This document shows, one piece after another, positions 11,736 through 22,546 of a DNA stretch of 64,000 nt. Both the position numbers and the translations under genes were made by a program. The notes under the pieces are model-generated. The model saw only the letters and a list, made by a program, of their open reading frames with translations. It did not search any database and was not told the origin of the DNA. Source of the DNA: Tetmemena sp. SeJ-2015 (lineage: Eukaryota > Ciliophora > Spirotrichea > Sporadotrichida > Oxytrichidae); contig JAJKFJ010022341.1 in NCBI GenBank assembly GCA_027382625.1, forward strand, positions 1 through 64,000, given 5' to 3'. Position 1 is the stretch's first letter, and each line of letters begins with the position of its first letter.

Positions 11736-12626
11736 TGCTGACCTCCGCGCATTTCGGTTTCTAATTGCTGCTCACGCGTAAACTTAAAGCGTGTGATCAC
11801 AATCCAAATATCGTCTTTATCTTTCGAGCGCATATTCGGTGGAAAATGTCCAAATGGCGCGGCCTTCCTAATAATTTTTAACGCAGCTGCGTCTAGAGCC
11901 GCGTTCCCCGATGATTTTTCCACTTTGGGTCCACCACCTTTTTCATAGATGGTGCCATCTTGAAAAATAGGGATATAAATAATCACCTCGCCGTAGAGTT
12001 TTTTACCATTCACCTGAGGGAAATTTATTGTTCCCACCTCTTCAACTTTTTTCTGCAATGCTTTTTTAATAAATTGCATGGCCGACGGCTTGCGTACTCG
12101 GCGATAAAAACGTTTTTCGTGGACGTTTATTTTGATCCTCAATCGCTTGTGAAATTTCTGCAATCGAACGCGCTAACATTTTGCTGCTGTCCAACTGGTC
12201 TCGCCCGTTCTCAGCTTGTTGATTGTCCTCTAATTGTTTTTTGTCGAGTACACGCTGCGATTTAAAACGGGTTTCATTGCGCACTTGGTCAATCAACTGC
12301 TTTTGACGCTCTTCTAACTCTTGAATTTTTCTTTGTGCGACCAAGACGCTGTCACCATCTTCTGTTCGACGCATATCAGGCAACGGTGACTTCGCACGCC
12401 CTTCATCATTCGCACCGCCACCGTCTAAATTCACCTGCGCCAATGCTTGCGCTTGCATTGGGCGTTTGGCGTGTTTTGCATTGACTAAATGATCTCCAAA
12501 CCAGGATGTGTGCCGGCAAGACTCAGGCGTCGGCATCACGAAATGCACCCTCAAAGCAACCGCTGCACCAGCACTGAAGCAAGCGCTGCCATACTAAAAA
12601 TCAAAATTATCGAGAATGATTTTCAC
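11732..12626 (-). CDS. TonB-family protein, C-terminal TonB domain (several frameshifts)
   Basis: The C-terminal part (11732 to about 12110) has a TonB-like energy-transducer domain: [13 protein letters not shown], then an [21 protein letters not shown] stretch. A second frame (about 12110-12520) gives a charged helical middle with a [10 protein letters not shown] start and a coiled coil. The frames join in a homopolymer near 12105-12115. Further indels near 12500-12600 appear to break the N-terminal membrane segment; in-frame pieces reach a possible GTG at 12626. Normally such a protein spans the inner membrane and contacts outer-membrane receptors. It sits between the RNB gene and aroE, as commonly seen in Burkholderiales. 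Boundaries at the N-terminus are uncertain. Confidence 0.75.
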
Positions 12627-12747
12627 AAATTAAATTCCACACTAAAGTCGAGCTACACAAAATTGGTGCAGCGAAAGTCAGTCACCAAGCAGAAACAAAC
12701 AAAGCACTTACAGTTCTTGTATTAAGCCGATTGATTTGTATTCGGCA

Positions 12748-14850
12748 CTACATCGCGCCATCGGATTTTGGATCAAGACCTTCTGCTAAATCGGCAACCG
12801 AGTTCGACTCTTGGAGTGCCAAATCTTGATCACCATCGACTTTTGTCGTCAGCAAATTTGCTACATCCGACTCAATTAGTTCAGTCTCTGGCGCAACTTG
12901 ATCCACCACTTCGTCGTCTGGTGCATCTTCTAAATCTTCATCAGTCGATGTCGCCAACATTTCTAGCAAACGCACTTCGATACTCAAATCCAGCTCGTCC
13001 CAACGAATCACTTCAAGTCTGACCTGCGCGCCACGCGCCATCTGTGGCATACCGGGCAGACGAATGATCAGCGGGATTTCCAACAAACGCAAGACTTCAT
13101 CTTTTAATACAACAGCATCGACTTGATGAAGTTTCTCTTGACCAAGCCAACGCAAACACCAATAGCGTTCCATATTGGTTTGGAAATCACCGTAAGCTGC
13201 ATAAGCTGCATCAAACCCCGACACAATCGCAAACAAATCCGCATCTTTTGGCTTGAAAGGAGCCACTAGCGCTGCAGTCACACCGTGCTGCACACAAGCA
13301 ATGATCTGCCATTGATTGACCAAGTCAGTATAACGACGCAAAGGTGAGGTACTCCAAGCATACTGATCCACCCCTAATCCTTGATGGGGCGCGGCATGTG
13401 TCACCATTCGAACCTGCATCTTGGCGGCCCAACCGCCCGAGCCACCACCTTGAGCACGATAGATTCCAGGAATACCATGATCGGCTAACAACTTACCCCA
13501 AGTGCTGTTCGCCAAAATCATCAACTCCGCAACGATTTTATCTAAAGGCGCGCCACGCTTACGGCGCACGATGCTAACCACGTCGTTTTCAACATAAAAA
13601 TTGAAATCGACGCGATTGGTTTGTTCGGGCTTTAAGCCAAAACGTTCACGCTTGGCCATACGCCCCGCTTCTAATACTTGTACCCATTTCCATAACAAGG
13701 CAATATCAGCCTTGTGCGGATAATCGCCCGCATTGTTCGCAAGATTTTCTTCAGTAACTAATGCATCGAGCTCGTTGTGGCGAAGATTAGCTGCTATAGG
13801 GACTGCTTCAACCTTGGTTTCGGTGCTGAGTGTGCTCCAATCACTCATGTTCACCGTGACATAAAGAGACACTGCTGGACGCGTTTGTCCCTCACCCAAA
13901 GTGTATATATCCACCAAGTCATCTGGCATCATCGTAATTTTGTCGCCAGGCATATAGACTGTTGACATACGAGCGCGTGCCATCAGATCCACGGCATCAT
14001 TACGTTGTATACCTAAAGCTGGCGCGGCAATATGTATACCAACTTTAACTGTGTGATCATCAATATGCGTTATCGACAGAGCATCATCGATTTCAGTTGT
14101 CGTCACATCATCAATAGAAAATGCTCGCACATCGGCAACAGGCAAATCCTGCGGTAAACTTGGTAAGGCGATTTGCGGAAAGCCAGCCCCTTTCGGGAAA
14201 TGCTCTAGCAAAAATTTAGACAGGTGAAAATCTTTCGCACTTTTTAATCCGCCACTTGCCAACATCAAACGCGCTGGATTCATTTGCATCGCAGAACAAG
14301 CTTCAACTAAAGCTTTGTATTCAATGCTGTTTTTGTCAGGCTTAAACAATAATTGCAAACCCAAACTCTTGAATTGTTCAGGTAAACGCAATTGCTTCAA
14401 TTCTTCAACATAAGCAGCTTGAATAATCGCTTGCTGTTTCTTCTTTTCTATACCAGCCAGTGCTGCTTTAAGTGCCGTCTCTGGTGCTGCCTTATAGCGA
14501 CCGCGTCCCTTTTTATAGAAATAAAACGGTGCACCATGCAAGGCTAAAATCAAACCAGCTGCCTCTACTGCTTGTGGCGTATGCCCAAAATATTCCGTTC
14601 CCAATTCGGCAAAACCAAATTCCTCTTGACCTGCCACTTCCCATAAAAATTCAAGGTCGATTTCAGTACTTTGTTGCTTCGCTTGTTCCAACAACTCTTG
14701 TGGTGTTGGTGCAGTAAACTGTAATAAAACGTCTTTGGCTTTCACCTTGGTTCGTTTACCACTAGCTAGCTCTACCTGATATGCCTCACCCGCTTGCGAC
14801 AACACGCTACCTGCCTTGAAATCACCGGATTCTTCAAAAAATAAATTCAT
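12748..14850 (-). CDS. RNase II/RNase R-family 3'-5' exoribonuclease (RNB domain)
   Basis: A 700-residue ribonuclease. The RNB catalytic domain is visible from about residue 240: TTTEIDDALSI with the metal-binding aspartates, VKVGIHIAAPA, STVYMPGDKITMMP, then AELMILANSTWGK and GIYRAQ. The N-terminal 200 residues form a divergent nucleic-acid-binding region. The C-terminus ends in an acidic, low-complexity tail of about 65 residues rather than a basic one, which is unlike E. coli RNase R. It is upstream of the TonB-like gene on the same strand. ATG 14850 is the only sensible start. I do not separate RNase II from RNase R by sequence alone. Confidence 0.9.
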   Translation of the reverse strand: MNLFFEESGDFKAGSVLSQAGEAYQVELASGKRTKVKAKDVLLQFTAPTPQELLEQAKQQSTEIDLEFLWEVAGQEEFGFAELGTEYFGHTPQAVEAAGLILALHGAPFYFYKKGRGRYKAAPETALKAALAGIEKKKQQAIIQAAYVEELKQLRLPEQFKSLGLQLLFKPDKNSIEYKALVEACSAMQMNPARLMLASGGLKSAKDFHLSKFLLEHFPKGAGFPQIALPSLPQDLPVADVRAFSIDDVTTTEIDDALSITHIDDHTVKVGIHIAAPALGIQRNDAVDLMARARMSTVYMPGDKITMMPDDLVDIYTLGEGQTRPAVSLYVTVNMSDWSTLSTETKVEAVPIAANLRHNELDALVTEENLANNAGDYPHKADIALLWKWVQVLEAGRMAKRERFGLKPEQTNRVDFNFYVENDVVSIVRRKRGAPLDKIVAELMILANSTWGKLLADHGIPGIYRAQGGGSGGWAAKMQVRMVTHAAPHQGLGVDQYAWSTSPLRRYTDLVNQWQIIACVQHGVTAALVAPFKPKDADLFAIVSGFDAAYAAYGDFQTNMERYWCLRWLGQEKLHQVDAVVLKDEVLRLLEIPLIIRLPGMPQMARGAQVRLEVIRWDELDLSIEVRLLEMLATSTDEDLEDAPDDEVVDQVAPETELIESDVANLLTTKVDGDQDLALQESNSVADLAEGLDPKSDGAM

Positions 14851-14884
14851 GCTGTCTGTCTTCTAAAAATACTCATATCTCTAC

Positions 14885-15427
14885 ATTACTGCGACGATAA
14901 AATTGAATGCGTCAACAAGCGCAAATGTTGTAGCGTCGGCAAAAATACTTCTGTTACCAATAACTTTGCGCCGTGGCGCGTAAATACGGAACGTCGCGCC
15001 CACAAATGCGGCAATCCCAAAGATCACCTTGATGAATAAACTCACAATGTGAATTAGGCCGCATAATATCCCCCAAACCAACGGCATATTGCTTTGGAAG
15101 TTCAATGGATTTAACTTCGTGCCAAAACCTAATGATGAAAATAAAATTTTGCTTTTCACTACAAGGTAATCAAACCAAAAATTATCGAAAACGCAATAAA
15201 ACTTCCCGTTCCACTACTTGCTGCGGTTTCGCCAAGTCAATTTCAGCAAACTCATCCTGCAAACACATTGCGCGCCCTTGGTACAAACGCTGCACCCGAA
15301 ACTGCTGGCTATGCGCAATTAAACGCTCAGTTAATGAATCGCGATTGCTCAACCAATCCGCCATCATCGGCGTCGCTTGCACACCATTAATGTGCGTATG
15401 CCATTGGGCAACTCTAGATCGATGCAT
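14885..15427 (-). CDS. ubiC: Chorismate pyruvate-lyase, UbiC-like (frameshifted)
   Basis: Would convert chorismate to 4-hydroxybenzoate, the first step of ubiquinone synthesis. The N-terminal 80 or so residues from ATG 15427 read VAQWHTHIN, DSLTERLIAHSQQFRVQRLY and VEREVLLR, which I recognise as UbiC. The frame then stops near 15182. Another frame near 14885-15000 gives a fitting C-terminus (LWARRSVF, LLVTEVFLPTL). The full span of 543 bases equals 181 codons, the expected size, so compensating indels in the middle (about 15030-15185) are likely. The middle itself could not be read convincingly. It lies 34 bases downstream of the esterase gene. Confidence 0.68.
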
Positions 15428-15461
15428 TTGTTTATGCACTGACGACAGAACAGATAAAAAA

Positions 15462-16013
15462 TTATTCTGCATCACAGAACGCCATCACGGTCTCAATATA
15501 CGCAGCAAATTCACTAACACCTTCACCCTTAAAATTTTAAAAGTTTGTGGGAAAATCCCTTTAGCCCTCTAAAACTTCATCTCCAGTTGCGGCGATCAAA
15601 AAATAGGGCTCAGGTCGAGTGATCGTATCAATCGCAAATCGTTTCAACTCATCGATATAAGCGTATTTAAACTCAAATGGAGCATCACTATGAAACGCGG
15701 TAGAGACGCCAACATATTTCTCTAAATCACGTGGTGGCTTCACAGCGGGATTAACCAACACCGCTTTGCATTCATTTTGCTCGGCCAAATAGGTCGCATA
15801 ATAGCCACCTAAGGATGAACCAATTAAAACCAAACGATCATCGCGATTCTCGTTTATTAATTGTTGTGCCAAGGCTTTCGCCGCAGCGGGCGAGGCAGGC
15901 AACTGTGGGCAAACAAAGTCATCCGCCCGCCCAATGTCAGCAAAGTGTTGTGCCAATAAGCGCGCTTTAAATGAGCTCGGTGAGGAACGAAATCCGTGCA
16001 AGTACAAAATCAT
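15462..16013 (-). CDS. YqiA-like alpha/beta hydrolase (frameshifted)
   Basis: A small esterase-type hydrolase. It begins MILYLHGFRSSP, and the nucleophile elbow is GSSLGGYYA near residue 78, both typical of the YqiA/UPF0227 group. The main frame stops at 15561 after GDEVLEG. In another frame the expected C-terminus follows (SEFAAYIETVMAFC), ending at 15462, and the total span of 184 codons is the usual family length. The catalytic histidine region lies in the damaged stretch and cannot be checked. It is 21 bases downstream of mpl on the same strand. The cellular substrate is unknown. Confidence 0.8.
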
Positions 16014-16034
16014 TATCGTTACGATCTACCTAAT

Positions 16035-17464
16035 TCATTGTGCAGAAGATACTGACTGAAATTTCAAAGCCAACGCATCTAACAATAATTGATGCACACC
16101 ACCGAAACCGCCATTGCTCATCACTAAAATAGAATCTCCTGATCGCGCTTCGCTAACTATATCGCGCACCAACTCATCTAGTTGATGGTGTGCTTTTGCC
16201 TTGCTACCCAAGGGAGAAAAAGTATCACTCAAATCCCAATGAATCGCATCTTTACCACTCCGCGCACCATAGATATACACCAAGTCCGCTGCTTCTAAAC
16301 TAGTTGGCAAAGCTTGCTTGATGGCGCCCATCTTCATTGTGTTTGAGCGCGGCTCTAACACTGCCAAAATGCGTCCTGAACCCACTTTGCGGCGCAGCCC
16401 TTGCACAGTTGTCGCGATTGCGGTGGGGTGATGGGCAAAATCATCTATCACCTTGATACCAGCAACTTCGCCACGCACTTCCATACGACGTTTTACATTA
16501 ACGAATTCAGACAAAGCCGCAATTGCCGTGGACGGTGCGACACCGACATGGCGTGCTGCGGCGATTGCAGCCAGCGCGTTCAGACGGTTATGCGCACCGT
16601 TCAACGTCCACCGAACCGTGCCTTGTAGTACAGCATTGAAATACACGTCAAAATCTTCTGAATCACCTAATTGCAAAGACCATTCTGTGGCAGCATTTAA
16701 CTGATGGTCAGTGAAAAACTCTTTTTCACTCCAGCAGCCACGTTGAATCACGCGTTCTAGAGTTGCCTCTTTCGCATTCACAATCAAACGCCCAATCCCA
16801 GGCACAGTTCGTACTAGATGATGAAATTGCGTTTCAATAGCAGCAACATCTTGGAAAATATCCGCATGATCAAATTCCAGATTATTTAGAATCGCCGTTT
16901 TAGCGTGATAGTGCACAAATTTACTGCGTTTATCGAAAAACGCTGTGTCATATTCATCTGCTTCGATCACAAAAAAGTCTGAAGTCTTGCCAGAGCCTTC
17001 TACCGTATCACCAGACAAACGTGCAGAAATGCCAAAATTCAGAGGCACACCGCCGATCAGGAATCCAGGTGCATAGCCGGCATACTCCAAAATCCATGCC
17101 AACATCGATGCCGTCGTGGTTTTGCCATGGGTACCCGCCACTGCCAGTACCCATTTATCACGCAATAGTTGCTCACCGATCCATTGAGGACCAGAAACAT
17201 AAGGCAATCCACGATTGAGAATCGCTTCCATTAAAGGATTACCACGCGACACCACATTTCCAATCACGAACAAATCAGGCTGTAAATCTAGCTGCGCTGG
17301 ATTAAAACCTTCGATTAGTTGAATGCCCTGTGACTCTAATTGTGTACTCATCGGTGGGTACACATTCGCATCACACCCTGTCACCCGATGTCCCGCCTGC
17401 TTTGCCAATACAGCTAGCCCGCCCATGAAAGTCCCCCGCAAATACCTAAAATATGAATATGCAT
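16035..17464 (-). CDS. mpl: UDP-MurNAc:tripeptide ligase, murein recycling (frameshift near the start)
   Basis: Mpl joins the recycled tripeptide L-Ala-gamma-D-Glu-mDAP to UDP-MurNAc in the cytoplasm. The Mur ligase P-loop is AGTHGKTTTASML; ANVYPPMSTQLESQG and the DDFAHHPTAI and EPRSNTMKMG motifs are characteristic. The expected start MHIHILGICG lies at ATG 17464 but is out of frame with the body. The change sits in a run of five Gs (on the minus strand) near 17430, and the span has two bases too many, so a homopolymer insertion is likely. The body otherwise is intact to the stop. It is first in a block with the YqiA-like gene and ubiC. Confidence 0.94.
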
Positions 17465-17599
17465 AAAACAATGCCAACTTTCAAAGTTGCATGATCACGA
17501 AGGTGGCAGGTCGATTCCTACTCATCCGATTCAATTTGACCAATTTTTTTCAATTGCCGCAATTCTACCTGAGCAAGCTCGCAGGCAGGACTAAACCGA

Positions 17600-18221
17600 A
17601 TGCGATATGATGCGCAAATGACGAATTTTATTTTTAATGAAGGTGACTCAGTCGCCCAAGTACGTGAGGAAATCGCCTCGTTAGCGGCTAAGTTCATCGC
17701 AGAAGAAGGTGCGGAATATGGCGCAGCTAAACGTCGCGCTGTCAAACAATTACTGGGCAATCAAAAATTGAACGGCAACATCTTGCCGGACAATGCGCAA
17801 ATTGAACAGCAGGTCCGCGAATTTCAAGCCTTATTCTTTGCCGAAAGTCAGCCAGCTCGTTTATTGCACTTACGTCAACTAGCTGTAATGTTGATGCAAG
17901 AGCTTACCCCCTTTAATCCTTACATTATTGGTGCGGTACTCAAGGCACCTGGAGAAAAACTCAGATATTTTTTGCGCTTACACTGATAACGTAAAGATGT
18001 TGCAAATTTACTTATTAAATTTAGGGGTCGACTACGAAGTCTCTGAACATCAAGGGAAACGCGGCGAAGCACTTGAGACTTTGAGTTTTATCTACAAAAA
18101 TGAGGGCGTTCATTTATTAGTGCATGACATCGATGATCTGCGTCACACCGATAAAAATGAACGCGCCAATTTGAGCAACTTATTGACCATAATAGAAAAT
18201 CAACAATTGAGAAGCATATAA
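17600..18221 (+). CDS. Conserved hypothetical protein upstream of the TlpA-like gene (frameshifted)
   Basis: Two overlapping frames read as one protein of about 207 residues. The first part (17600 to about 17950) has a helical EGDSVAQVREEIASLAAKF start and LLHLRQLAVMLMQ. The second (about 17950-18221) has SDIFCAYTDN, YLLNLGVDYEVSEH and VHLLVHDIDDLRH. The pattern around SDI and the strand-rich end recall a nucleotidyltransferase-type fold, but I do not claim that function. The span is off by one base modulo three, near a run of five As at about 17953. The stop overlaps the next ATG (TAATG), so the two are coupled. Start may be 17600 or 17618. Confidence 0.65.
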
Positions 18222-18757
18222 TGAATAAACGTTTCACCATCTCCGCCATCTTAATCGGCCTAGTCTTCACTGGCCTAGGCGCAACACTGGGCGCCAAGAA
18301 ATTCGAACCAGCTCCGGCTGCTGATACGGCTGTCCAACAATTATTCGGACTTACCTTAAATGATGCGAGCGCAAAACCTCAAGCAATCAAGCAATGGCAA
18401 GGAAAATTTCTGGTTGTCAACTTCTGGGCAACTTGGTGTAAGCCATGCGTAGAAGAAATGCCTGAGTTAGTCGAATTACAAAAAGAATTCGCCAGTAAAA
18501 ATGTGCAATTGCTCGGTCTAGGTATTGACACACCGTCCAACATTGCTGATTTTACAAAAAAATATCAGATTAGCTATCCCGTTTTTGCTGCAGGCATGGA
18601 TGGCACCAGTCTCTCGCAGGCGATGGGAAATAAAGCTGGCGGGCTTCCGTTCACAGTACTGATTTCCCCCGAAGGAAAAGTCTTAAAAGCCTATACTGGC
18701 CGTCTAAAAATGCCTGAATTAAAAGCCGATATTCAAAGACTGAATACAAAAAAATAA
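18221..18757 (+). CDS. TlpA-family thiol:disulfide reductase
   Basis: A 178-residue thioredoxin-fold protein. An N-terminal hydrophobic segment (about residues 7-24) exports or anchors it, so it acts in the periplasm. The active site is WATWCKPC near residue 70, followed by a TlpA-type body ([14 protein letters not shown], then [14 protein letters not shown] with the cis-proline). Such proteins reduce cysteines for cytochrome c maturation or similar targets; the target here is unknown. It is coupled to the upstream hypothetical gene by a TAATG overlap and precedes aroQ by 80 bases. Confidence 0.92.
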   Translation: MNKRFTISAILIGLVFTGLGATLGAKKFEPAPAADTAVQQLFGLTLNDASAKPQAIKQWQGKFLVVNFWATWCKPCVEEMPELVELQKEFASKNVQLLGLGIDTPSNIADFTKKYQISYPVFAAGMDGTSLSQAMGNKAGGLPFTVLISPEGKVLKAYTGRLKMPELKADIQRLNTKK

Positions 18758-18837
18758 AAAGATATTGGATTTTTGCTTGCCAATTCGGAGCAATTGACGG
18801 CAAAATGCCAGCAACTTCGGCAAACTCATCCAAATCT

Positions 18838-19275
18838 ATGGCACGCAAGATCTTGCTCATCAATGGTCCCAACCTAAATTTATTAGGCACCCGCGAACCA
18901 GAGGTGTATGGAAAACAAACACTTAGTGACATAGAAAAGGCTGCAGAGCAGCAAATTAAAGCCGCCAACGGTGTTTTCTTATGTTTTCAAAGTAATCACG
19001 AAGGCGCTTTAATCGACCGAATCCACGCAGCACGCGCAGAACAAGTTGAAGCAATTGTAATCAATCCAGGTGGCTACACCCATACTAGTGTTGCGTTACG
19101 CGATGCTTTGGCAGGTATTGCGATTCCATTTGTCGAAGTGCATATCTCAAATATTCATCAACGAGAAGCATTTCGACATCATTCTTATCTTTCCGATATA
19201 GCCAAAGGTGTGATCTGTGGCATGGGCACAGATGGATATCGCTTTGCGATTGACTTTGCATTAAAAAACCTTTAA
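18838..19275 (+). CDS. aroQ: Type II 3-dehydroquinate dehydratase
   Basis: Dehydrates 3-dehydroquinate to 3-dehydroshikimate in the shikimate pathway. From ATG 18838 the 145-residue protein begins [17 protein letters not shown], with the catalytic tyrosine in the EVYG loop, then [29 protein letters not shown] and [14 protein letters not shown], all standard for the dodecameric type II enzyme. An in-frame ATG at 18805 would add 11 residues that the family lacks, so I prefer 18838. It is followed by accB, the common arrangement in this group. Confidence 0.95.
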   Translation: MARKILLINGPNLNLLGTREPEVYGKQTLSDIEKAAEQQIKAANGVFLCFQSNHEGALIDRIHAARAEQVEAIVINPGGYTHTSVALRDALAGIAIPFVEVHISNIHQREAFRHHSYLSDIAKGVICGMGTDGYRFAIDFALKNL

Positions 19276-19411
19276 ATTCTCGCATCTTCACGCAATTAAC
19301 ATACATTCATCACATAAATATGAATTGCGTCAACTCCAATAATAGCAATTAAGCAACCAAAAGTAGTCTTAATTGCTCTGATAAACGCCCTCAATTTTCA
19401 GGAGATTTCAC

Positions 19412-19882
19412 ATGGATTTAAGAAAACTCAAGACCCTCATCGACCTCGTTGCAGAATCCGACATTTCCGAGTTGGAAGTAACCGAAGGCGAAGGTAAAGT
19501 TCGTATCGTGAAATCCGCCCCCGCTCAACAAGGGCAAATGGTGATGATGCAGCCACAAATGCAAACTATGATGCAACAAGCTGCACCAGCGCCAGCAGCT
19601 GCACCGGTCGCTGCCGCTGCTGCACCAGCAGCACCTGCAGCGATTGAGGGTCATGTGGTGAAATCGCCGATGGTCGGTACTTTCTACCGTGCAGCCTCAC
19701 CTGGCTCTGCGCCGTTCGTGGACATTGGCAAAAATGTAAATAGTGGCGACACTTTATGCATTATCGAAGCGATGAAACTGTTGAACGAAATCGAAAGTGA
19801 TTTCTCTGGCAGCATCAAGCAAATTTTGGTCGAAAATGGTCAACCAGTCGAATTTGGCCAACCATTGTTTATCATTGCTTAA
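19412..19882 (+). CDS. accB: Acetyl-CoA carboxylase biotin carboxyl carrier protein
   Basis: Carries biotin for malonyl-CoA formation. The 156-residue protein has an N-terminal domain (residues 1-40), an Ala/Pro/Met-rich flexible linker (about 45-75) and a biotinyl domain in which [10 protein letters not shown] marks the biotinylated lysine. The motif is AMKL, common in proteobacterial AccB. The AGGAG site nine bases before ATG 19412 fixes the start. accC follows after 126 bases; the pair is likely one operon. Confidence 0.97.
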   Translation: MDLRKLKTLIDLVAESDISELEVTEGEGKVRIVKSAPAQQGQMVMMQPQMQTMMQQAAPAPAAAPVAAAAAPAAPAAIEGHVVKSPMVGTFYRAASPGSAPFVDIGKNVNSGDTLCIIEAMKLLNEIESDFSGSIKQILVENGQPVEFGQPLFIIA

Positions 19883-20008
19883 TCCCAGCACGACCTATCA
19901 GCACGACCAACTTGAGGACGCTATTTGCTTCGCCAGTCAATCTGGCGAAAACAAAATTTACCGCTCCCAAGCTTTCGGACTGCAACCTCTGCCAAAGCAA
20001 AATATATT

Positions 20009-21377
20009 ATGTTTGAAAAAATTCTGATCGCCAATCGTGGCGAAATTGCTCTCCGTATTCAGCGCGCCTGCCGCGAAATGGGCATCAAAACCGTAGTCGT
20101 TCACTCTGAAGCAGACCGCGAAGCCAAATACGTAAAACTCGCTGACGAATCCGTTTGTATCGGCCCGGCACCATCCAATCTCAGTTATTTAAGCATGCCG
20201 GCGATTATCAGTGCCGCAGAAGTAACTGATGCGCAAGCAATTCATCCTGGTTACGGCTTTTTGTCTGAAAACGCCGATTTTGCTGAGCGCGTCGAACAAT
20301 CTGGCTTTGTTTTCATTGGTCCTCGTGCGGAATCGATTCGTTTGATGGGTGACAAAGTCTCCGCTAAGCACGCAATGATTGAGGCTGGCGTACCTTGCGT
20401 ACCAGGTTCAGACGGTGCCTTACCAGATGATCCTAAAGTGATCGTCCAAACTGCACGTAAAGTCGGCTATCCGGTCATCATCAAAGCCGCAGGTGGTGGT
20501 GGTGGTCGCGGTATGCGCGTGGTGCATACGGAAGCAGCATTATTAAATGCTGTCACGATGACGAAAACCGAAGCGGGCGCTGCATTCGGCAATCCAGAAG
20601 TGTATATGGAAAAATTTTTGGAAAATCCACGCCACGTGGAAATCCAAATCTTAGCTGATCAGCACGGCAATGCCGTTTGGTTGGGTGAGCGCGATTGCTC
20701 TATGCAACGTCGCCATCAAAAAGTTATTGAAGAAGCCCCTGCTCCAGGCATCCCACGCAAAACAATCGAAAAGATTGGTAATCGTTGCGCGGAAGCTTGC
20801 CGCAAGATTGGCTACCGTGGTGCGGGTACTTTTGAGTTCCTATATGAAAACGGCGAATTCTATTTCATCGAAATGAATACGCGCGTGCAAGTTGAACATC
20901 CGGTCACCGAAATGATTACCGGAGTAGATATTGTTCAAGAGCAAATTCATATCGCGTTTGGCAACAAGCTACGCTTCAAGCAATCGGATATCGAATTGCG
21001 TGGTCATTCAATTGAGTGCCGCATTAACGCCGAAGATCCATTCAAATTTACGCCATCACCTGGACGTATCGCAACTTGGCATACACCGGGCGGCCCAGGC
21101 ATTCGCGTTGATTCACACGCTTATGCTGGCTACTTCGTACCACCAAATTACGATTCGATGATTGGCAAAGTGATTTCTTTTCGGTGCGACACGCGAACAA
21201 GCAATTCGTCGTATGCAAATTGCCTTGTCTGAAATGGTGGTTGAAGGAATTCAAACCAACATTCCGCTGCACCGCGAATTGATGGTCGATGCACGCTTTA
21301 TTGAAGGTGGTACCAATATTCATTATTTAGAGCATAAATTGGCAGATATGCCTGTGCTCTCTAAAAAAGATAAATAA
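20009..21377 (+). CDS. accC: Acetyl-CoA carboxylase biotin carboxylase subunit (frameshifted near the C-terminus)
   Basis: ATP-dependent carboxylation of biotin on AccB. ATG 20009 gives [17 protein letters not shown]. The ATP-grasp region shows [12 protein letters not shown], the [15 protein letters not shown] stretch, and the catalytic [14 protein letters not shown]. The frame breaks at a run of four Ts at 21178-21181; the expected tail ([24 protein letters not shown]) continues in another frame to TAA at 21375-21377. The span is one base too long, so removing one T restores it. Because this gene is essential, the break is most likely an error in the sequence. A hairpin terminator follows. 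Confidence 0.95.
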
Positions 21378-21414
21378 ACCATCGGCAATAAGATTGCTTA
21401 GGTAGTTTCCGTGA

Positions 21415-21447
21415 CGCGATTAGATACTATATTCAATCGCGTTTTTT
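21415..21447 (+). terminator. Intrinsic terminator after accC
   Basis: A seven-base perfect stem (CGCGATT with AATCGCG), a 13-base loop and a run of six Ts. It separates accBC from prmA, so prmA probably has its own promoter in the 130 bases that follow. Confidence 0.8.
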
Positions 21448-21577
21448 GATTAGGACTTGCGAAAAAACAAAACTAACGTCGTTATGCTCCCTAGCAAACC
21501 TACCTAATTGACGGAATTTTTGCGTAAGCTCTATTGATTTTATTCGCCCGCATTGCTCAATTTCGACGAAACGTATT

Positions 21578-22522
21578 TTGAATTTGAAAGGGATAAATTT
21601 TTGGGCCCGGGTCGAGATCCTCATTGAAGTTGCGCGCGATCACGCAGAAAATTTATCCGACGCACTCATGGACGCGGGTGCTTTATCTGTATCGGTAGAA
21701 GATGCTGATGAAGGAACAGCTGCTGAAAAACCATTATTCGGCGAGCCAGGCATGGAAATCTCTGAACGCGCTTGGGAACGCAGTCGTGTTGTCGCACTAG
21801 CAGACACCGACATCGACCATGCTGCGCTGGTGGCGGATGCTGCAGCGTCGATCAAATTAGCAACAGTGCCATCATTCACGATACGCACTGTAGAAGAACA
21901 AGATTGGGTGCGTCTAACCCAATCTCAATTTGAACCAATTCATATCGGCAAAAATATCTGGGTGGTACCGAGTTGGCATGAAATTCCCGACCCGCAAGCT
22001 TTAGTGTTAGAGCTAGATCCTGGCTTGGCGTTTGGCACGGGCAGTCACCCGACGACACGTTTATGTATGGAATGGCTAGAAGCGCATGCTCCCAACAATT
22101 TGTCGGTACTCGACTATGGTTGTGGCTCCGGAATTTTAGCGATGGTAGCGAAAAAACTCGCAGCGAATAAAGTAGTCGGAGTAGACATCGACCCTCAAGC
22201 AATTGAATCAGCCAATTTCAATGCCGAACGCAATCAATGCGATATCGAGTTCTTACTACCTGAAGCATTTGGCGACAAATATCCGTCCACACATCAGTTT
22301 GATGTTGTGGTTGCTAACATTCTTTCAAGCCCATTAAAACTGATGGCACCAATGCTCTCGGGTCGGGTCGCAGAAGGTGGCGCATTGATTTTGTCTGGCG
22401 TATTAGCACGTCAAGCTGAAGAAGTAGCCGCTGCTTATGCCCCCTTCATTCAACTAAGTGTTTGGCAAGAGCGCGAAGGCTGGGTCGCTTTACACGGTCG
22501 CCGTTCCTCATCCAACAACTAA
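21578..22522 (+). CDS. prmA: Ribosomal protein L11 methyltransferase
   Basis: SAM-dependent methylation of ribosomal protein L11. The N-terminal domain has [20 protein letters not shown] and SVEDADEG; the catalytic domain shows [17 protein letters not shown], the SAM loop [21 protein letters not shown] and [10 protein letters not shown]. The open frame begins at a TTG (21578), and no ATG lies close to where the family usually starts, so the true start is uncertain and may itself be hit by an indel around 21595-21610. The zinc-ribbon gene follows 24 bases later on the same strand and is probably co-transcribed. Confidence 0.93.
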   Translation: MNLKGINFWARVEILIEVARDHAENLSDALMDAGALSVSVEDADEGTAAEKPLFGEPGMEISERAWERSRVVALADTDIDHAALVADAAASIKLATVPSFTIRTVEEQDWVRLTQSQFEPIHIGKNIWVVPSWHEIPDPQALVLELDPGLAFGTGSHPTTRLCMEWLEAHAPNNLSVLDYGCGSGILAMVAKKLAANKVVGVDIDPQAIESANFNAERNQCDIEFLLPEAFGDKYPSTHQFDVVVANILSSPLKLMAPMLSGRVAEGGALILSGVLARQAEEVAAAYAPFIQLSVWQEREGWVALHGRRSSSNN

Positions 22523-22546
22523 TCTTCAGCATCGAACACATACATC

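Noticed and set aside
14881..15159. A separate 92-residue membrane-like protein on the minus strand
   Set aside because: Its apparent hydrophobicity comes from a wrong frame; the same bases in another frame give the C-terminus of UbiC.
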